Source: Isochrysis galbana (Eukaryota > Haptophyta > Isochrysidales > Isochrysidaceae). From it: a stretch of 64,000 nt of DNA. The stretch is taken from NCBI GenBank assembly GCA_018136815.1, contig CM030940.1, forward strand, positions 4,534,166 to 4,598,165, written 5' to 3'. The first letter of the stretch is position 1. The number at the start of each line of letters is the position of its first letter. Positions 51,877 through 62,223 of this stretch are shown in pieces. The notes under the pieces are model-generated. The model had not been told where the DNA came from. It worked only from the letters and a program-made list of their open reading frames with translations, and ran no database searches. The position numbers were made by a program, and so were the translations under genes.

Positions 51877-53173
51877 AGTGTTTGTGTTTAGTGGTGCTAG
51901 GGCAACCTACTTTTAAAAATAGGGGTCAATGGGGGCCTCGCGCCCCCCTCTCTCCATCGCGGACACCCCCCGGGGTGGGCCCGTACAATCAACCCCTGCC
52001 CCTGCCCTCTGGCAGGGGGCAGGGGGCAGGGGCTGGGCAATCATCACACTGGCCCAGTCCCCTCGTCCCCTCGTGGGCGCGGGCCGTGACTCGCACTCCC
52101 ACGCCCAGACTGGGCCTGCCCTCGAGCTGACCCCCCCCCCCCCCCCCTTCCCTGGTCGCCAGGCAGACAGATGCCTCTGGGCGGCTCCCATGGCTAGCTA
52201 GCTGGCTAGCCTAGTTGGGAGATACGTAGACACCGTATTTGGCCGAAGGCCAAATACAAACCGTATTTGCCGTATTTGAACCCCCCTCCATGTGCCCCTC
52301 CGTATTTGGACGGTGGCGCGCGCCCGCACACGCGCGCCCGCGCGGCTAGCAGCCGCCCGCGCGGCTAGCAGCGGCCGGCGCGGCGGCGCGGCGCGAGGCA
52401 TCTCACCATCTCACCTCAACAACTTCTCAACGAGCTCAGCACTGGGACTCACATTCGCATCACCAACCCACTGCTCCTCCCCATCCCCATCACTATCCTC
52501 ATCACTCTCCCATGGCACAACATCAGGTTTCCAAGCAGCACTCTGGGAACGCCTGAGCTGTCCTAGCGCCCTAGCGGGCCCTCTGGGAGCCCCCAAAGGA
52601 CCTCTGACAGCAGGCCGTGGCGCGCCGCATGGCGACGCGCCGCAGGGACACAGGACACAGGTGGAGGAGAACGGAGAGAGGGAGAGGGGAGAGGGGGGGT
52701 CTTGCACACACACCCGATGGAGTGCGGTAAGAAATGGGCCCCATTTACGTAAGCAAACGGGCGGAGAGGGGCGGCTGGCGACAGGAGGGAGGAGGGAGAT
52801 AAGAGATAAGGAGGGAGAGGCTCAAGGCGCCTACGAGACCCCTTGTGGCTTGTGGCAGGTATCTCTCGTATCTCGAGGCGCAGTCTTTTATTCCTTATTC
52901 CTCGAGGATCGAGGATCGCTCGCGGCGGGAGCTGTAAGGGCTGTTCCGCTTCATGGACGACGAGAGGACCCTCCCACTCCCCCCCCCCGGTTTTTTTTCC
53001 TGGTGAGTCGCCCGACGTAGGTCGGTCCGCCTCGCTGGGTTTTCCCTCATTGTAATTTGTGGGGAGTTATAATGGGAGCCGGGGGTTTGCGAGGGGGAAG
53101 ATTTGTAGGGGCTGCATAATATGTGTATGTGTCTGGTGTCATCACTTCAAGGCGTGCAAGACAGGAAAAAAGG
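51877..53173. repeat. Mixed repeats, no confident gene
   Basis: 52223-52310 has repeated CCGTATTTG/GGCCAAATAC words. 52320-52390 has tandem GCGGCTAGCAGC. 52921-52980 matches 15408-15463, and 52985-53155 matches 18575-18740. Frames such as the minus-strand one ending SPSAELVEKLLR (52411) have no recognisable domain. Confidence 0.5.
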
Positions 53174-53366
53174 TAGGGCGGTCAAACAGCAAACAGTGTT
53201 TTTTAATAAGGGGTGAAAAATGACCATCTCAGAATTGAGGAAATTTGAGGATTATTCACGGTAGAAAGTTCCCAATACACCCAACTAGCACATATCCGGG
53301 GTCCATTAGGACCCGGACCCCCCCCCTTGGGCCCCCACACCCCACAACAAAACGTAATCGTAATCG
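53174..53366 (+). mobile_element. hAT-like element end (family A), truncated
   Basis: TAGGGCGGTCAAACAG is followed by a small duplication (CAAACAG) and the family A subterminal block (AAGGGGTGAAAAATGACC, AGTTCCCAATACACCCAAC, CCCACAACAAAACGTAATC), as at 1895. It stops at 53366 against an inverted GC-rich repeat. Confidence 0.7.
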
Positions 53367-53369
53367 TGC

Positions 53370-53575
53370 GGGCCAACTAAGTTTATACTTGGTTCGCCCA
53401 TGGGGGGGCACGAGCCCCCATCTCTCTCCACTCCTCCCCTGCCGTGAGGGAGGAACCACCCATCCTCCTGGCATGCCTGATGGCTTGCCAGGAGCCCACT
53501 GCCCTGCTGACCCACTCTCTTCCCCACAGACTACAGACTCGCAGGCTCGCCTCCCGCCTCCCTCCTGGCGACGAC
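53370..53575 (-). repeat. GC-rich dispersed repeat (inverted copy)
   Basis: The reverse complement of the right part of the 28990-29450 repeat, including CCATGGGCGAACCAAGTATA and the GGCAAGCCATCAGGC region. It then joins AT-rich sequence with GTTAACATGTTAACA words (53640-53690). Confidence 0.65.
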
Positions 53576-54000
53576 TTAGGTTTGTCGGTTTTGCCGGCGG
53601 GGGCAAGGGCCCCTTATTATAATACATATACCTGTACCTATACTGTTAAAATGTAACATGTTAACATGTTAACAAGCCAATACCGTTAACACCCCCCCTC
53701 AATCAAACAAAAGCACTAATACTATCTAATATGTTGGCAGCATGCTGCTTATACTATCTATAATATGTTGGCTCTCGAGTCTCGAGCACAAATAGGTTCA
53801 AACATGTTGGCTCCGCCGATTGCAACCTATTCACAACCTTAGTCGATTCGCGAATGCGACACGCGACACATTCGCCGCGAGTGCGGTGAGAATATCATTA
53901 GATCATTAGTAGTATGAAAACTTTTCCTTTTTTCCGCCTGTCTTGGATGATGAGCCTCGCATGCATTGCACCAACGGCCAACGGCCCAAGCACCACAGAT

Positions 54001-54104
54001 TTAGGCATGGGCATGGGCATGGGCATGGGTATGGGTATGGGTATATGGGTATGGGTATATGGTATATGGGTATGGGTATGTGGGTATGGGTATATGGCTC
54101 GATG
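54001..54104. repeat. GGGCAT / GGGTAT microsatellite
   Basis: About 15 hexamer-like units change from GGGCAT to GGGTAT and then to a mixed TATGGGTATATG pattern. Confidence 0.9.
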
Positions 54105-54473
54105 ATCGATGAGGATGAGTCCCCACATCCACATCGACTGCGCATTGCAGTGTTGCGCGTCGACTCCTCCTTCGGCCGGAAGGGTTGTGTCGACCGGCGT
54201 GTCGCCAGCCGCCACTCGAGGGTCCGCGTCGGGTAGCAATAGTGCCAGTATATCAGCCAGTAGAAGAATGAATCATCTTCTTCAAATCTTCAGACGTTTT
54301 GTTTTAGGCTCGCGCTAGCCCCTCCTCCCCTTCCCACACAAGCAAGGGGAGGCAGTTTTGTTTTTCTCGCCAGCTCGCCGCGCCGCGCCGCGCTATCCCC
54401 TCCCCCCCCCTTCCCCTTCTTCACCCCCGGTCTCCACCTCTCCGTCCCCCTCTCTTCTCTGTGGACGCGTCCG

Positions 54474-54614
54474 ATGCCGCTCGCCGCTCTCACACCCCTC
54501 GGTATCATCACCGGCTGCCTCACTGCTGCCGGCTGCGGTATGTACATCAACCACTGGCTCTTCACCGGAGAGGTGCGCTTGGCCTGCGGAGCGAGAGAGC
54601 AGATCAGAGAGCGG

Positions 54615-54646
<32 letters not shown>

Positions 54647-54902
54647 GCAGAGAGAGAGAGAGAGATGCTTCCCTCTACTTTCCTCGTGAGCCGCGCGCAC
54701 GTACATCTGAGGAATTGGGGTAACATTCTCGCCGTCGGCCCCCATGTTCCACCTCTGTCCCTTTCCTCTTCCCCCCCTCTTCTCATTCCTCATCCCCCTC
54801 CCCCATCCGCAGTGGAACAAGTCTACCCCTCCCGGAGATCGCTTCAGAGAAGGGCTCTGGGTCCGCGATCGGTTGATCAAACGGGGACACATGAAAAATT
54901 AA
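54474..54902 (+). CDS. Complex I MWFE-like (NDUFA1-type) small subunit, two exons
   Basis: Exons 54474-54572 and 54813-54902 (phase 0, GT-AG, 240-bp intron with a GA microsatellite) give 62 residues. The N-terminus MPLAALTPLGIITGCLTAAG is a single membrane span with the PLGII.G pattern of plant and algal NDUFA1. A hydrophilic tail follows (WNKSTPPGDRFREGLWVRDR). NDUFA1/MWFE proteins are about 65-70 residues with exactly this layout and sit in the membrane arm of mitochondrial NADH:ubiquinone oxidoreductase. The tail matches only loosely (W, R-D-R), so another one-span mitochondrial protein is possible. Confidence 0.55.
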
Positions 54903-55517
54903 TGGTGGTGTTCACCTTCTTCTAGCGTCATGTTCAGGTGTGGACAGCGACGCTCGTCATGCAGCACAGCTGATTTTTGCCGCCTTCACTTGGCCAATGG
55001 GGCAAGGATGTTGTCATCACGAGCTGTGCAGTCTCAGGGTGAATGACGACCCTAATTTCTCTTGAGGTGGCACGAGCAAGGTTTGAGTCGCATTTACAAG
55101 CCCTTAATCTTGCGTGACAGCGTAACTCAGTGCGACACGCAAGGCCGCTGGTAGGCATAGACATGACAAGAGGGATGCCCTTTGTGCCTATCTTTGGTGG
55201 TGTGGATTCCATGCTGCTTTGTCGTCTGATTCGTTTGAGTCCTTGGTGAGGGCAGTCGGTCATGCTCCCTCCTGCAATCTTTGCATCTATCCTTGTTGCA
55301 CACGTGCGCGCAGTTGGGGTTGCATCCATGGTTGCTGCCATGCGTTGTGCGTTGGTCGTCTCGTCTGTCTAGCACAGACGCGGCTTTGGAGCTCCTCTTT
55401 CTTTCGGACACGTGTACACGTCACCTTGTCGTAGTACACACATTATACTGCTCTTCCAAAAACAAAAAGGAGACGCTATCCCCCAGGAACTACTCCAGCC
55501 CCATAACACTACTTCTA
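54903..55517. other. Host sequence left of LINE insertion; no confident gene
   Basis: A minus-strand frame (54934-55341, ATG) and an overlapping Cys-containing minus frame (CNPNCAHVCNKDRCKDC near 55320) have no recognised family. Before the LINE inserted, the minus-strand frame from 59393 would have continued here as LRRSSVMGLE and stop. Confidence 0.3.
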
Positions 55518-55936
55518 CGAAGTGTGATGATTAAAAAAAAACATCTGAAGATTCCGGGCTACACACCTACTAGACTAGGGTACTTCCCCATCCCTGCCGC
55601 CACCGCCCTTAACTTCCCTTTCCTCCACCTCCTCCCCTTCCCCCCTTCATTCCTTTGTCTTCGGTATGCGGGGTTCGGCTCGGGTGCGCTACCTCGAGCC
55701 TGGTTCAAAGCGCGGGTTCCGGGCAGGCCTGTTGTTGGTCAATTGTCATCTTGTGCTTGTCGGGTCACGGGCTTGCTCGTCTTTCTCGCCCTTGCTTTTC
55801 GCTATTGTGTCTCGGTGGGTTTATGTCCAAACGAGGTGTATCTCGTCTCAGAGTTGTTCTGGTACGGGTCTCTCGGCAATTATATATGCCACCCCCATCG
55901 AGGTGGTCAAGGTTTGCAGCTCTAGACTTGGTTCTA

Positions 55937-57106
55937 ACTTTCCTCTTGCACCTAAATTTAAATTTTTAACAAATTTTTATGGGTCGCGGCGCGGCAAAGG
56001 AACGGAACTAGCGCTAACTCAAGACAGGACTCCCTGCCGCGGCAAGCGCAAGCACCCTTCCCCCTTATGCCACCCAGCTCTTCACTAGCTTTCTACCTGC
56101 GCTAGCTGGAGCGCCCCTCCCTCCACACTCAAACAGCCCCCCACGCCAGGATCCTGTTCTGGTCTCGCAGGCAAGGGGGCCTAATGGGAGGGAGAGGAGC
56201 AACTCCTCAGAGAGGAGCTGTGGGGAAGGAGATGTCTGAGTGGGGGCGCTATACCCTTGCGCTAGGCATGGGCAGCGACGCCGCCTCAAGACATATCCTC
56301 CCTCATGTCTTGAGTCGATTTTTTTGGTGCTTGAAACAGAGGGCGAGGGGGGTTGTGCTTCTTGTGTTGGTTGTAGTTGCAAGAGGGAGTGGGAGAGGGA
56401 GTGAAGTGTTGGAAGAGGGCCCAAGGCAGGGCACTGAGTTGTAGGTGATTGTGGCCCACAAGAGTGGGGTGAAAACGAGAAGTGTATCAGCATGGGTCTT
56501 GAGTTGAAATTTTTGGTGCTTGGAACAGAGGGCAAGGGGGTTCGTGCTGTTTGGTTTGGTTGTAGAGGGAAGGGAGAGTGGGAGAGGGAGTCAAGTGTTG
56601 AAGGAGTGCCCAAGGCCGGGCACTGAGTTGTAGGTTCTTGTGGCCCAAAGGAGTGGGGTGAAAACGAGAAGTGAGTCAACATGGAAAACAGAGGCTTAGG
56701 GTGCTCTCCGTAGGAGATTGATGGTTGTGAAGTGCCCTCCCATGTTGGGTGCACTGATGGTAGAGGTTTCCACCATGGGGAGGGCAGCTGAGCTGCCCTG
56801 CCACATGAGGTGCTCTTGGGGTGGGGGGGGTTCCCACTGTTGGAGGGGGTCTCCAAGACCCCCTGCATGCTACGCAGAGCCATGGTGGCAACTTGTTTGG
56901 TGCCAGTGCTCGCCACCCCGCGCGCTTGCGCGGGTGGGGTTTGGATGGGCTGGATGGGCTTTGAGAGGGCTTTCTGACGAGCCGCCTCGGGCGGCATGGG
57001 GCGTCCCAGGTGGGGCTCGGTGGCGAGGGTCGCCTGGGGCTCGGGAGCGGTCGCGGCACGCTCCATAGGTCAAACTATAACAATAGTTACTTTCCTCTTG
57101 CACCTA
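55937..57106 (-). mobile_element. Compact ORF1-only LINE with 18-bp target-site duplication
   Basis: ACTTTCCTCTTGCACCTA occurs at 55937-55954 and 57089-57106. The element between is 1134 bp. It begins AACTATTGTTATAGTT, identical to the 5' ends of the LINEs at 27.98 and 60.86 kb, and ends in an A/T-rich tail (AAAAATTTGTTAAAAATTTA). It encodes one protein. It lies inside the older LINE and in the same orientation. A second copy of its 3' part is at 51501-51876. Confidence 0.92.
56065..57066 (-). CDS. ORF1-like protein of the compact LINE
   Basis: It is an intact 333-codon frame starting MERAATAPEPQATLATEPHL, alignable to the LINE ORF1 start at 27953. The ORF1 fold and Cys/His clusters are missing. 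The middle contains two repeats of about 65 residues sharing HFSFSPHS, GPQ, PTTQCPALG and LSHS, and the C-terminus is new (VLRRRRCPCLAQGYSAPTQT). The protein is basic and Pro/Ser-rich. It may bind element RNA through Arg clusters. It has no endonuclease or polymerase and would depend on enzymes of a full LINE. Confidence 0.7.
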   Translation of the reverse strand: MERAATAPEPQATLATEPHLGRPMPPEAARQKALSKPIQPIQTPPAQARGVASTGTKQVATMALRSMQGVLETPSNSGNPPHPKSTSCGRAAQLPSPWWKPLPSVHPTWEGTSQPSISYGEHPKPLFSMLTHFSFSPHSFGPQEPTTQCPALGTPSTLDSLSHSPFPLQPNQTARTPLPSVPSTKNFNSRPMLIHFSFSPHSCGPQSPTTQCPALGPLPTLHSLSHSLLQLQPTQEAQPPSPSVSSTKKIDSRHEGGYVLRRRRCPCLAQGYSAPTQTSPSPQLLSEELLLSLPLGPLACETRTGSWRGGLFECGGRGAPASAGRKLVKSWVA

Positions 57107-59145
57107 GTGTGAACAAAGGGTATATATCGTTCATGTCGATCCTTTTCTTCGGCTGTCTGCCCATGCCTGCTTGGGCGGTCCTAGCCGAGTCTGTCGTATT
57201 CGCAAATAGTAGTGCCTTGCTAAGTGTCGTGTACCTGTCTATCGTTCTTATCAACACTGATTTCTCCGAGAATTCAATGCCGTCGTAATGTATCCTGTAG
57301 AATTCTGTTAAGATATATCTCCATGCTAGAGTGTAGAGTATTGTGAGCGATCGCGGTGCTTTCCCCTCTGGGTGCATGAAGAGGTTATCTACGATTACCT
57401 CTTCCCTGCTTCTACCGCTTCGGGGGGTGTACCTCGCCAGTTTGTCGAGCGTCTCGAATATCTTGACTACCCTCGGGCACTCGCCCAAGTGGGTGGAAGA
57501 TTCGTTAGACGCCTTGCACATGCGGCAGGTTTTGTCTCTGTCCGCGAACCGGTTGTAGGTGCCTATCCTTCTGTGGGTTAGGTGCTTGAAATGGAGGTGT
57601 GTATCTCTCGCCGTCACCATCGGAGATGTATATATTGTGGCTAGGTGTTCCCACGTGTTGTCGGGTATCGGTAGACGCTGTTTCCAATTCTCGGGTCCCG
57701 TTAGGCGTCTACGCTTTCCGTCCGTCTTCTGTATTGCTTGCGTTAGTTGCTCCACTCCCATTTTGTCTAGCGGGGTATCCCCGTCCAGGGTATATTCGTC
57801 TGCTAGTGGGTATTCCAATCTCTTGTTTGATTTGAAGCCATCCCCCCATTTTGCCGGTGGGGAGGGATCTAGCTGCTCGGGGGCTTTGTCGAGTCTTGCG
57901 CCCATTATGGGCGTGCCTAGGTACGAGAGCTCCGCTTCATACCACGCGCCTTTGTGCTCGGCGAAATAGCTGCCGTCTTGGGCTATGCGTACATTTGGGA
58001 TAGGCCCCTCCGAGCCTCGCTTCTCGCTGGTTTCCCGCCTCGTTGCCGATGTCTCTACGGCCGTTGGGACCGCCCGTGTCGTCAACAACGTCACGGCGTG
58101 GTCTACTATGGCGCTCCACGATGCCAAGAATTTGTCTTTCGGGATGTATTCTCCCTGGAAGTGAATGTAAGTGTCGTTGTTTCTAAGATATTGTTCGCAC
58201 TCCTCGCTACGGTAGGGCAATGTTGCGTCGAAGTCGGTAAACACATTATGTATGGTGTTGCAATCTAGCTTGTTCCATAGCTTCGCCCACGTGGGGTTCA
58301 TTTTGGGTCCCGGGTGTGTCGGGCTGCCCCATATCGGTTGCGATAGTACGCCTTCTCTACTCGTTTCTATGGATGTTAGCTTGAGTGTGCGAATATTATT
58401 CAGCGCTCGCTTCCAGAACTCCGGGAGTTTGCTTGGGCCCGTTATCCCATCGGTTAGCTTGCTCGTGGGTATCGTCGAGAGCACTGCTGCTCTCCCTATG
58501 TTTGTGCGGCAGAACCATGCGTCGAGCACTTGCTTCCATTGCGCCTGGCGGGCGTCTAGGTAATTTAGGATCCACTTGGATTGTAGCGCTTTGACGTGAT
58601 TGTCCCAGTCCAGAAGGCCCAGCCCTAGTTGGGGGCCCTTCCCCGAAGCGTCTTTTAGCGGGATGTCTGGGTGTTTTATCCATTGTAGTCTTCGCCCGGT
58701 ACGCGTGTTCGTCCACAATATTTTGTCTACTGATCTCTTAACCGCTGCGTGGAACGACCTCGGGGCTGCCAGCGTTTGCAGCCAGTATCTCGGGATAGAG
58801 TATATGAGGAAGTTGGCTACCTTTGTTTTACCATGTATAGATAGGTTTCTGGTGATCGGCTCGTATATACTGGTTTTTCTTTCTATTTTGTCAGCTAGTT
58901 TTCGCCAGAATCCTTTCAGGGCCTGGGGCCCTCCTAGCGGGATCCCTAATATGGTCGCATACTCGCTTCGTTTTAGCCACTTGTATCTTTGGAATCTAGC
59001 GGGCGGTCGCTTTCTTTTCAAGGATCCCATTCTTAGGCCTTCGAATTTTTGGTCGTTAGGCTTGCCACATGAGGCCGCCGCGTATCTCTCTACCCATTCG
59101 AGTGAGCGTGCCAGGCTGCCGTAGTCGGCCGCCATAAGTTGCGTG
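57087..59145 (-). CDS. LINE ORF2, C-terminal half (post-RT region)
   Basis: The frame is open from the truncation point (59145) to a stop at 57087-57089. It has NFLIYSIPRYWLQTLAAPR, GLGLLDWDNHVKALQSKW, DTHLHFKHLTHRRIGTYNR and the zinc-binding CRMCKASNESSTHLGEC, all of which lie after the polymerase palm in LINE ORF2 proteins. The palm motif (YADD type) is not present. The stop is created by the compact LINE insertion: without it the frame would run 29 codons further. The frame also extends upstream through the target site to 59393 in host sequence. Confidence 0.8.
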
Positions 59146-59162
59146 CGAAGTGTGATGATTAA

Positions 59163-59393
59163 GTTGGTTCTAAAGGTTTTCTGGCGAGGTGTTGGTGTTG
59201 GTGTTGGGGGGGGGGGAGCGCAGATGGGGCGCCGGGGGAAAGTGGGCGGGCGGGGCTTCCAGAGGGGGCATCCGCCGTATGCGGTGGGTAGCAGCCGCTG
59301 CTTCCCGCGCGCCCCCTCCTCGTCCTCGTCGTCCGAAGCGTCGGGCACAAAGTCGCGTTCCGTCAAAAGAGGGCCAGGTGATTTTTTTTTCAC
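59163..59393 (-). other. Host open frame fused to the truncated LINE
   Basis: The minus-strand frame (GTG at 59393, preceded by TGA) encodes acidic DASDDEDEEGARGK and a Pro-rich stretch, then reads through the target site TNLIITL into the LINE. It could be a host exon that acquired a LINE-derived C-terminus, or chance. No domain is recognised. Confidence 0.3.
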
Positions 59394-59579
59394 TCAGAAT
59401 GCTTGTTCTTTTTAGGTAGGAATGTCACAACAAGATAAAAAAAGTTGGACCCCGGATCCACATGTCGCTGGCGCTCTGCCGAACCCCTTTGTGCGCAACC
59501 GTGACAGATCACGACATACAAGGACGCGGCGTTTGCGCATAGCAACTCCCCCCCCCCCCCCACACACGGTAACCCCCAG

Positions 59580-60862
59580 CTACGCAGGCTGAGTTTTCAT
59601 CTTTTTCGTCTTTTTCTCACACCCCTCATCCTCGATCCTATTGTCGATGTTGTCGTTCTGCTGACAGGCGACGATGTCGCGATGTCGCTTGGCTGATCTT
59701 GGGTGGCGAGGTCCGTGATGCGTGCGAGGACGGCCATCTTGTTCTCCATATAGAGTTTGCCAGCTGCTCGGCTCACTTGTCACTTGCACCATGGGACTCG
59801 TTTCAGCGTACGCGACCGCCCTGATGTATTCCATGCAGAGGTACGCGACGGCGGCCTCGTCTCCAATGTATTTGGTCATTCGGGATCTTGTCGTACTCGT
59901 CGGAGTAGTCGCCGACGAGCATGAGGTTTGCCTTGCACCAACGGCCCATGTATGGCTCGATGAGTGCCCACATCAACGGGTAGCGTTCCTTGGCCAAATC
60001 CACGCGGAAGTCTCCACATCCACGGCCCATACCGCCATAGGCGGCTTTGAATTGATCGTGAGCGTCCTCATCGACGTAGAAAATCCAAGGGCCTTTGTTT
60101 GCGTCCTTTGTCCATGCCGTCCGGGGTGGCATCCAAGCCTTCCAGCTTGGAGAGAAGGTACTTCATATAGGTTGCCACATCCTCGCTTTTGATGTCCTTT
60201 TTGTCTTCAGCTAGCTGCGCTAGCTGTATGAAGAATGGGGTGTCGTCCGGTTCCTCCTCCTCATCATGAGGGGGTGAGGCAAATTGTGTGGTGTTGTGTT
60301 GAGGCGGATTTGGCTCCGATTGTGGGTCCGCCCGCTTGCGCGAGGGCGGCGGGTTATGCTTGGCTTGTTGAGGTGGGGCTTGTCTTGCTTCTTGGGGGAG
60401 TTTCCCTTTGGGGCCGGCCGCCTCAACGTAGGATTCTGTGCAATGTTGTTGGGGGGGTTGGAAGCCGTAAATAAAGGCCCCAAGAATTGTTTGTTGTGTC
60501 AAGTGCCCGCCCACGAGGGGTGCACTGAAATAGGAGTTGCCGCCATGGGGGTGGCAGCAAGGCTGCTACCCACCATGGGGAGTCCTTGTTGTGCTGGCAA
60601 GCCAGTTGAGGCAGGCGGCAGAGCCAGGGACTGGCTCTGCTGGTCTGCAGGGAACAGGGCTCTCCCTGTTCCCTGCTTCTGTGCCTGGTGGGGAGGCGAG
60701 GGAGGCAAGATCATGTCGACGTCGTTGTCGGTCAGCGGGGCGGCCTGTGAGCGCTTCGGCTCCGGCGGCTTAGGGCGGCCCCTGTGGGGCGTCGTGACGG
60801 CGGGGGGCTGGGGATTAGAAGCGGTCGGCGCGCGCTCCATCGCTCGAACTATAACAATAGTT
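59580..60862 (-). pseudogene. LINE ORF1 copy with frameshifts, joined to an unidentified coding segment
   Basis: The minus strand begins with AACTATTGTTATAGTT at about 60862 and ORF1 from ATG 60840 (MERAPTASNPQPP). It shifts frame near 60500 and again near 60120, following DTPFFIQLAQLAEDKKDIKS and GPWIFYVDEDAHDQFKAAYG. After about 60040 the similarity to ORF1 stops and another coding-like stretch begins (DFRVDLAKERYPLMWALIEP, then YIGDEAAVAYLCMEYIRAVA in a shifted frame) that I cannot identify. GAACGACAA at both edges (59650-59658, 60863-60871) is a weak target-site candidate. Confidence 0.65.
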
Positions 60863-60871
60863 TTGTCGTTC

Positions 60872-62223
60872 CGAGATCATAAAATGTGGCGTTTATGATC
60901 AAAGGCTGAGGCTCGTTACCTTGCTCGCGAGAGCTCTGGGCTCTGCATGGCCACCACCTCCAGGCCATTCTTTGGCCGATCGCGGGCTATCGGACGTCGC
61001 GGAAGCTCCGCGTTTCTAATAGTGATGCGCCCTACATTCACCACTCTGATTCCCTCCCGTGAGCGACCCCAGATGGGACAATAGGCTTCTAATAGGTTCT
61101 ATTAAGAGGTCAAGAGGCCTACCAGACCTGTTACCTGTTACCTGTTAATAGGTAATAGGTAAAAAAAAACCTTTCAATATTCTCGCCTCGCGCGTGGCTA
61201 TAGGCCTATACTATAGGTACCGCTATCGTAGCCACGCCCAAATCATCTCGGATCCCTTCCTCTCCCTAGTAACTTAGCTCAGAAGTCAGAAGCCAATCAT
61301 ATTCATAATATACATCACATACTCATACATCTATAATATTAGTAAAATGAGTTTTATTTTGACCTGTTACGGACCTATTGCGACCTGTCAATAGGTCCTC
61401 TTAATAGGAACAGGCCCCCGAAACCTGTTGACCTTGTACCTGTTGTCCCATCCGGGTGAGCGACCGCCTCAATATTCCCAAAATGGACCGTCACGCGCGG
61501 GGGAAGAGGAAGAGAGCGGGGTCACTCACCGACGCCATTGCCCTTCGTGGGGCGGGAGGGGGGTGGTCGGAGGGGGGAGGCGGCTGGCGGGGCAGGTAGG
61601 GGGGGACCCTGCGGAATCCTTGGACACCCAGGGGAGGTGGGAAATAGTGGTTAAGAAGAGTGAGTGACCGGGCTATCACATTTTTTTTGTATGTGGGGAG
61701 GCAAACTTGGCTTGTGGCCTCGGTGGCGAGACGGGAAACACTGCGTAGCTCCACGTTGCACAACAGGAATATGGTAAATATTTTCAATCCTTTCCAGGGC
61801 ACGAGGATCCAGCTATTCGCTAGGATGGAACTGCGCACTACGCCAAAGGCCTGGCGCCCCAACACTGTGACCAATGGCTCTGATTTGTACATGCAGTGCA
61901 CAACGACACTGCGGAGAGGAAATGACGGCTGGCAGCTGCCCGCACTTTTCCAAGGGTAGTGGCCGCGTTTGATACAGAACCGTCACCACCACGCGCAAGA
62001 CGAGAGGAGGAGGATGACGAGAAGGGGCGAAGACAACCTGATGCAAACATCGGATGACACACCACACCATCCAATCCGAGTGTGGATGACCTATCACGGG
62101 GGGTGCACGGCGCCGGGGCACAAGGCGGGGCGCCTGTCCCATTTGAGCGACTGGTGCTCGAACGTCAACGTCAGCTGGGGAAACGTGGGGAAACGTGGTT
62201 ACGGCAAGATGGAGGTTGAGAGG
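60872..62223. other. Intergenic; AT-rich repeats and 3' flank of the permease
   Basis: 61090-61160 and 61360-61445 contain many ACCTGTTA/AATAGGT words in both orientations, able to fold into hairpins. 61800-62220 has overlapping frames on both strands without domains. No gene is supported. Confidence 0.45.

Larger units (their letters stand above)
55518..59162 (-). mobile_element. 5'-truncated LINE with 17-bp target-site duplication
   Basis: CGAAGTGTGATGATTAA occurs at 55518-55534 and 59146-59162. The element between (55535-59145, minus) begins within the post-RT part of ORF2 and ends GGAATCTTCAGATG plus a T run. That end resembles the 3' end of the 24.8-kb LINE (GGAATTTTAAGAAG plus T run), so the two belong to related families. 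A second, smaller element (55955-57088) is inserted in its ORF2 end. 5' truncation is typical of target-primed reverse transcription. Confidence 0.92.

Noticed and set aside
52292..53020. 242-codon plus frame
   Set aside because: It spans several dispersed repeats and simple-sequence tracts and is not a coherent protein.
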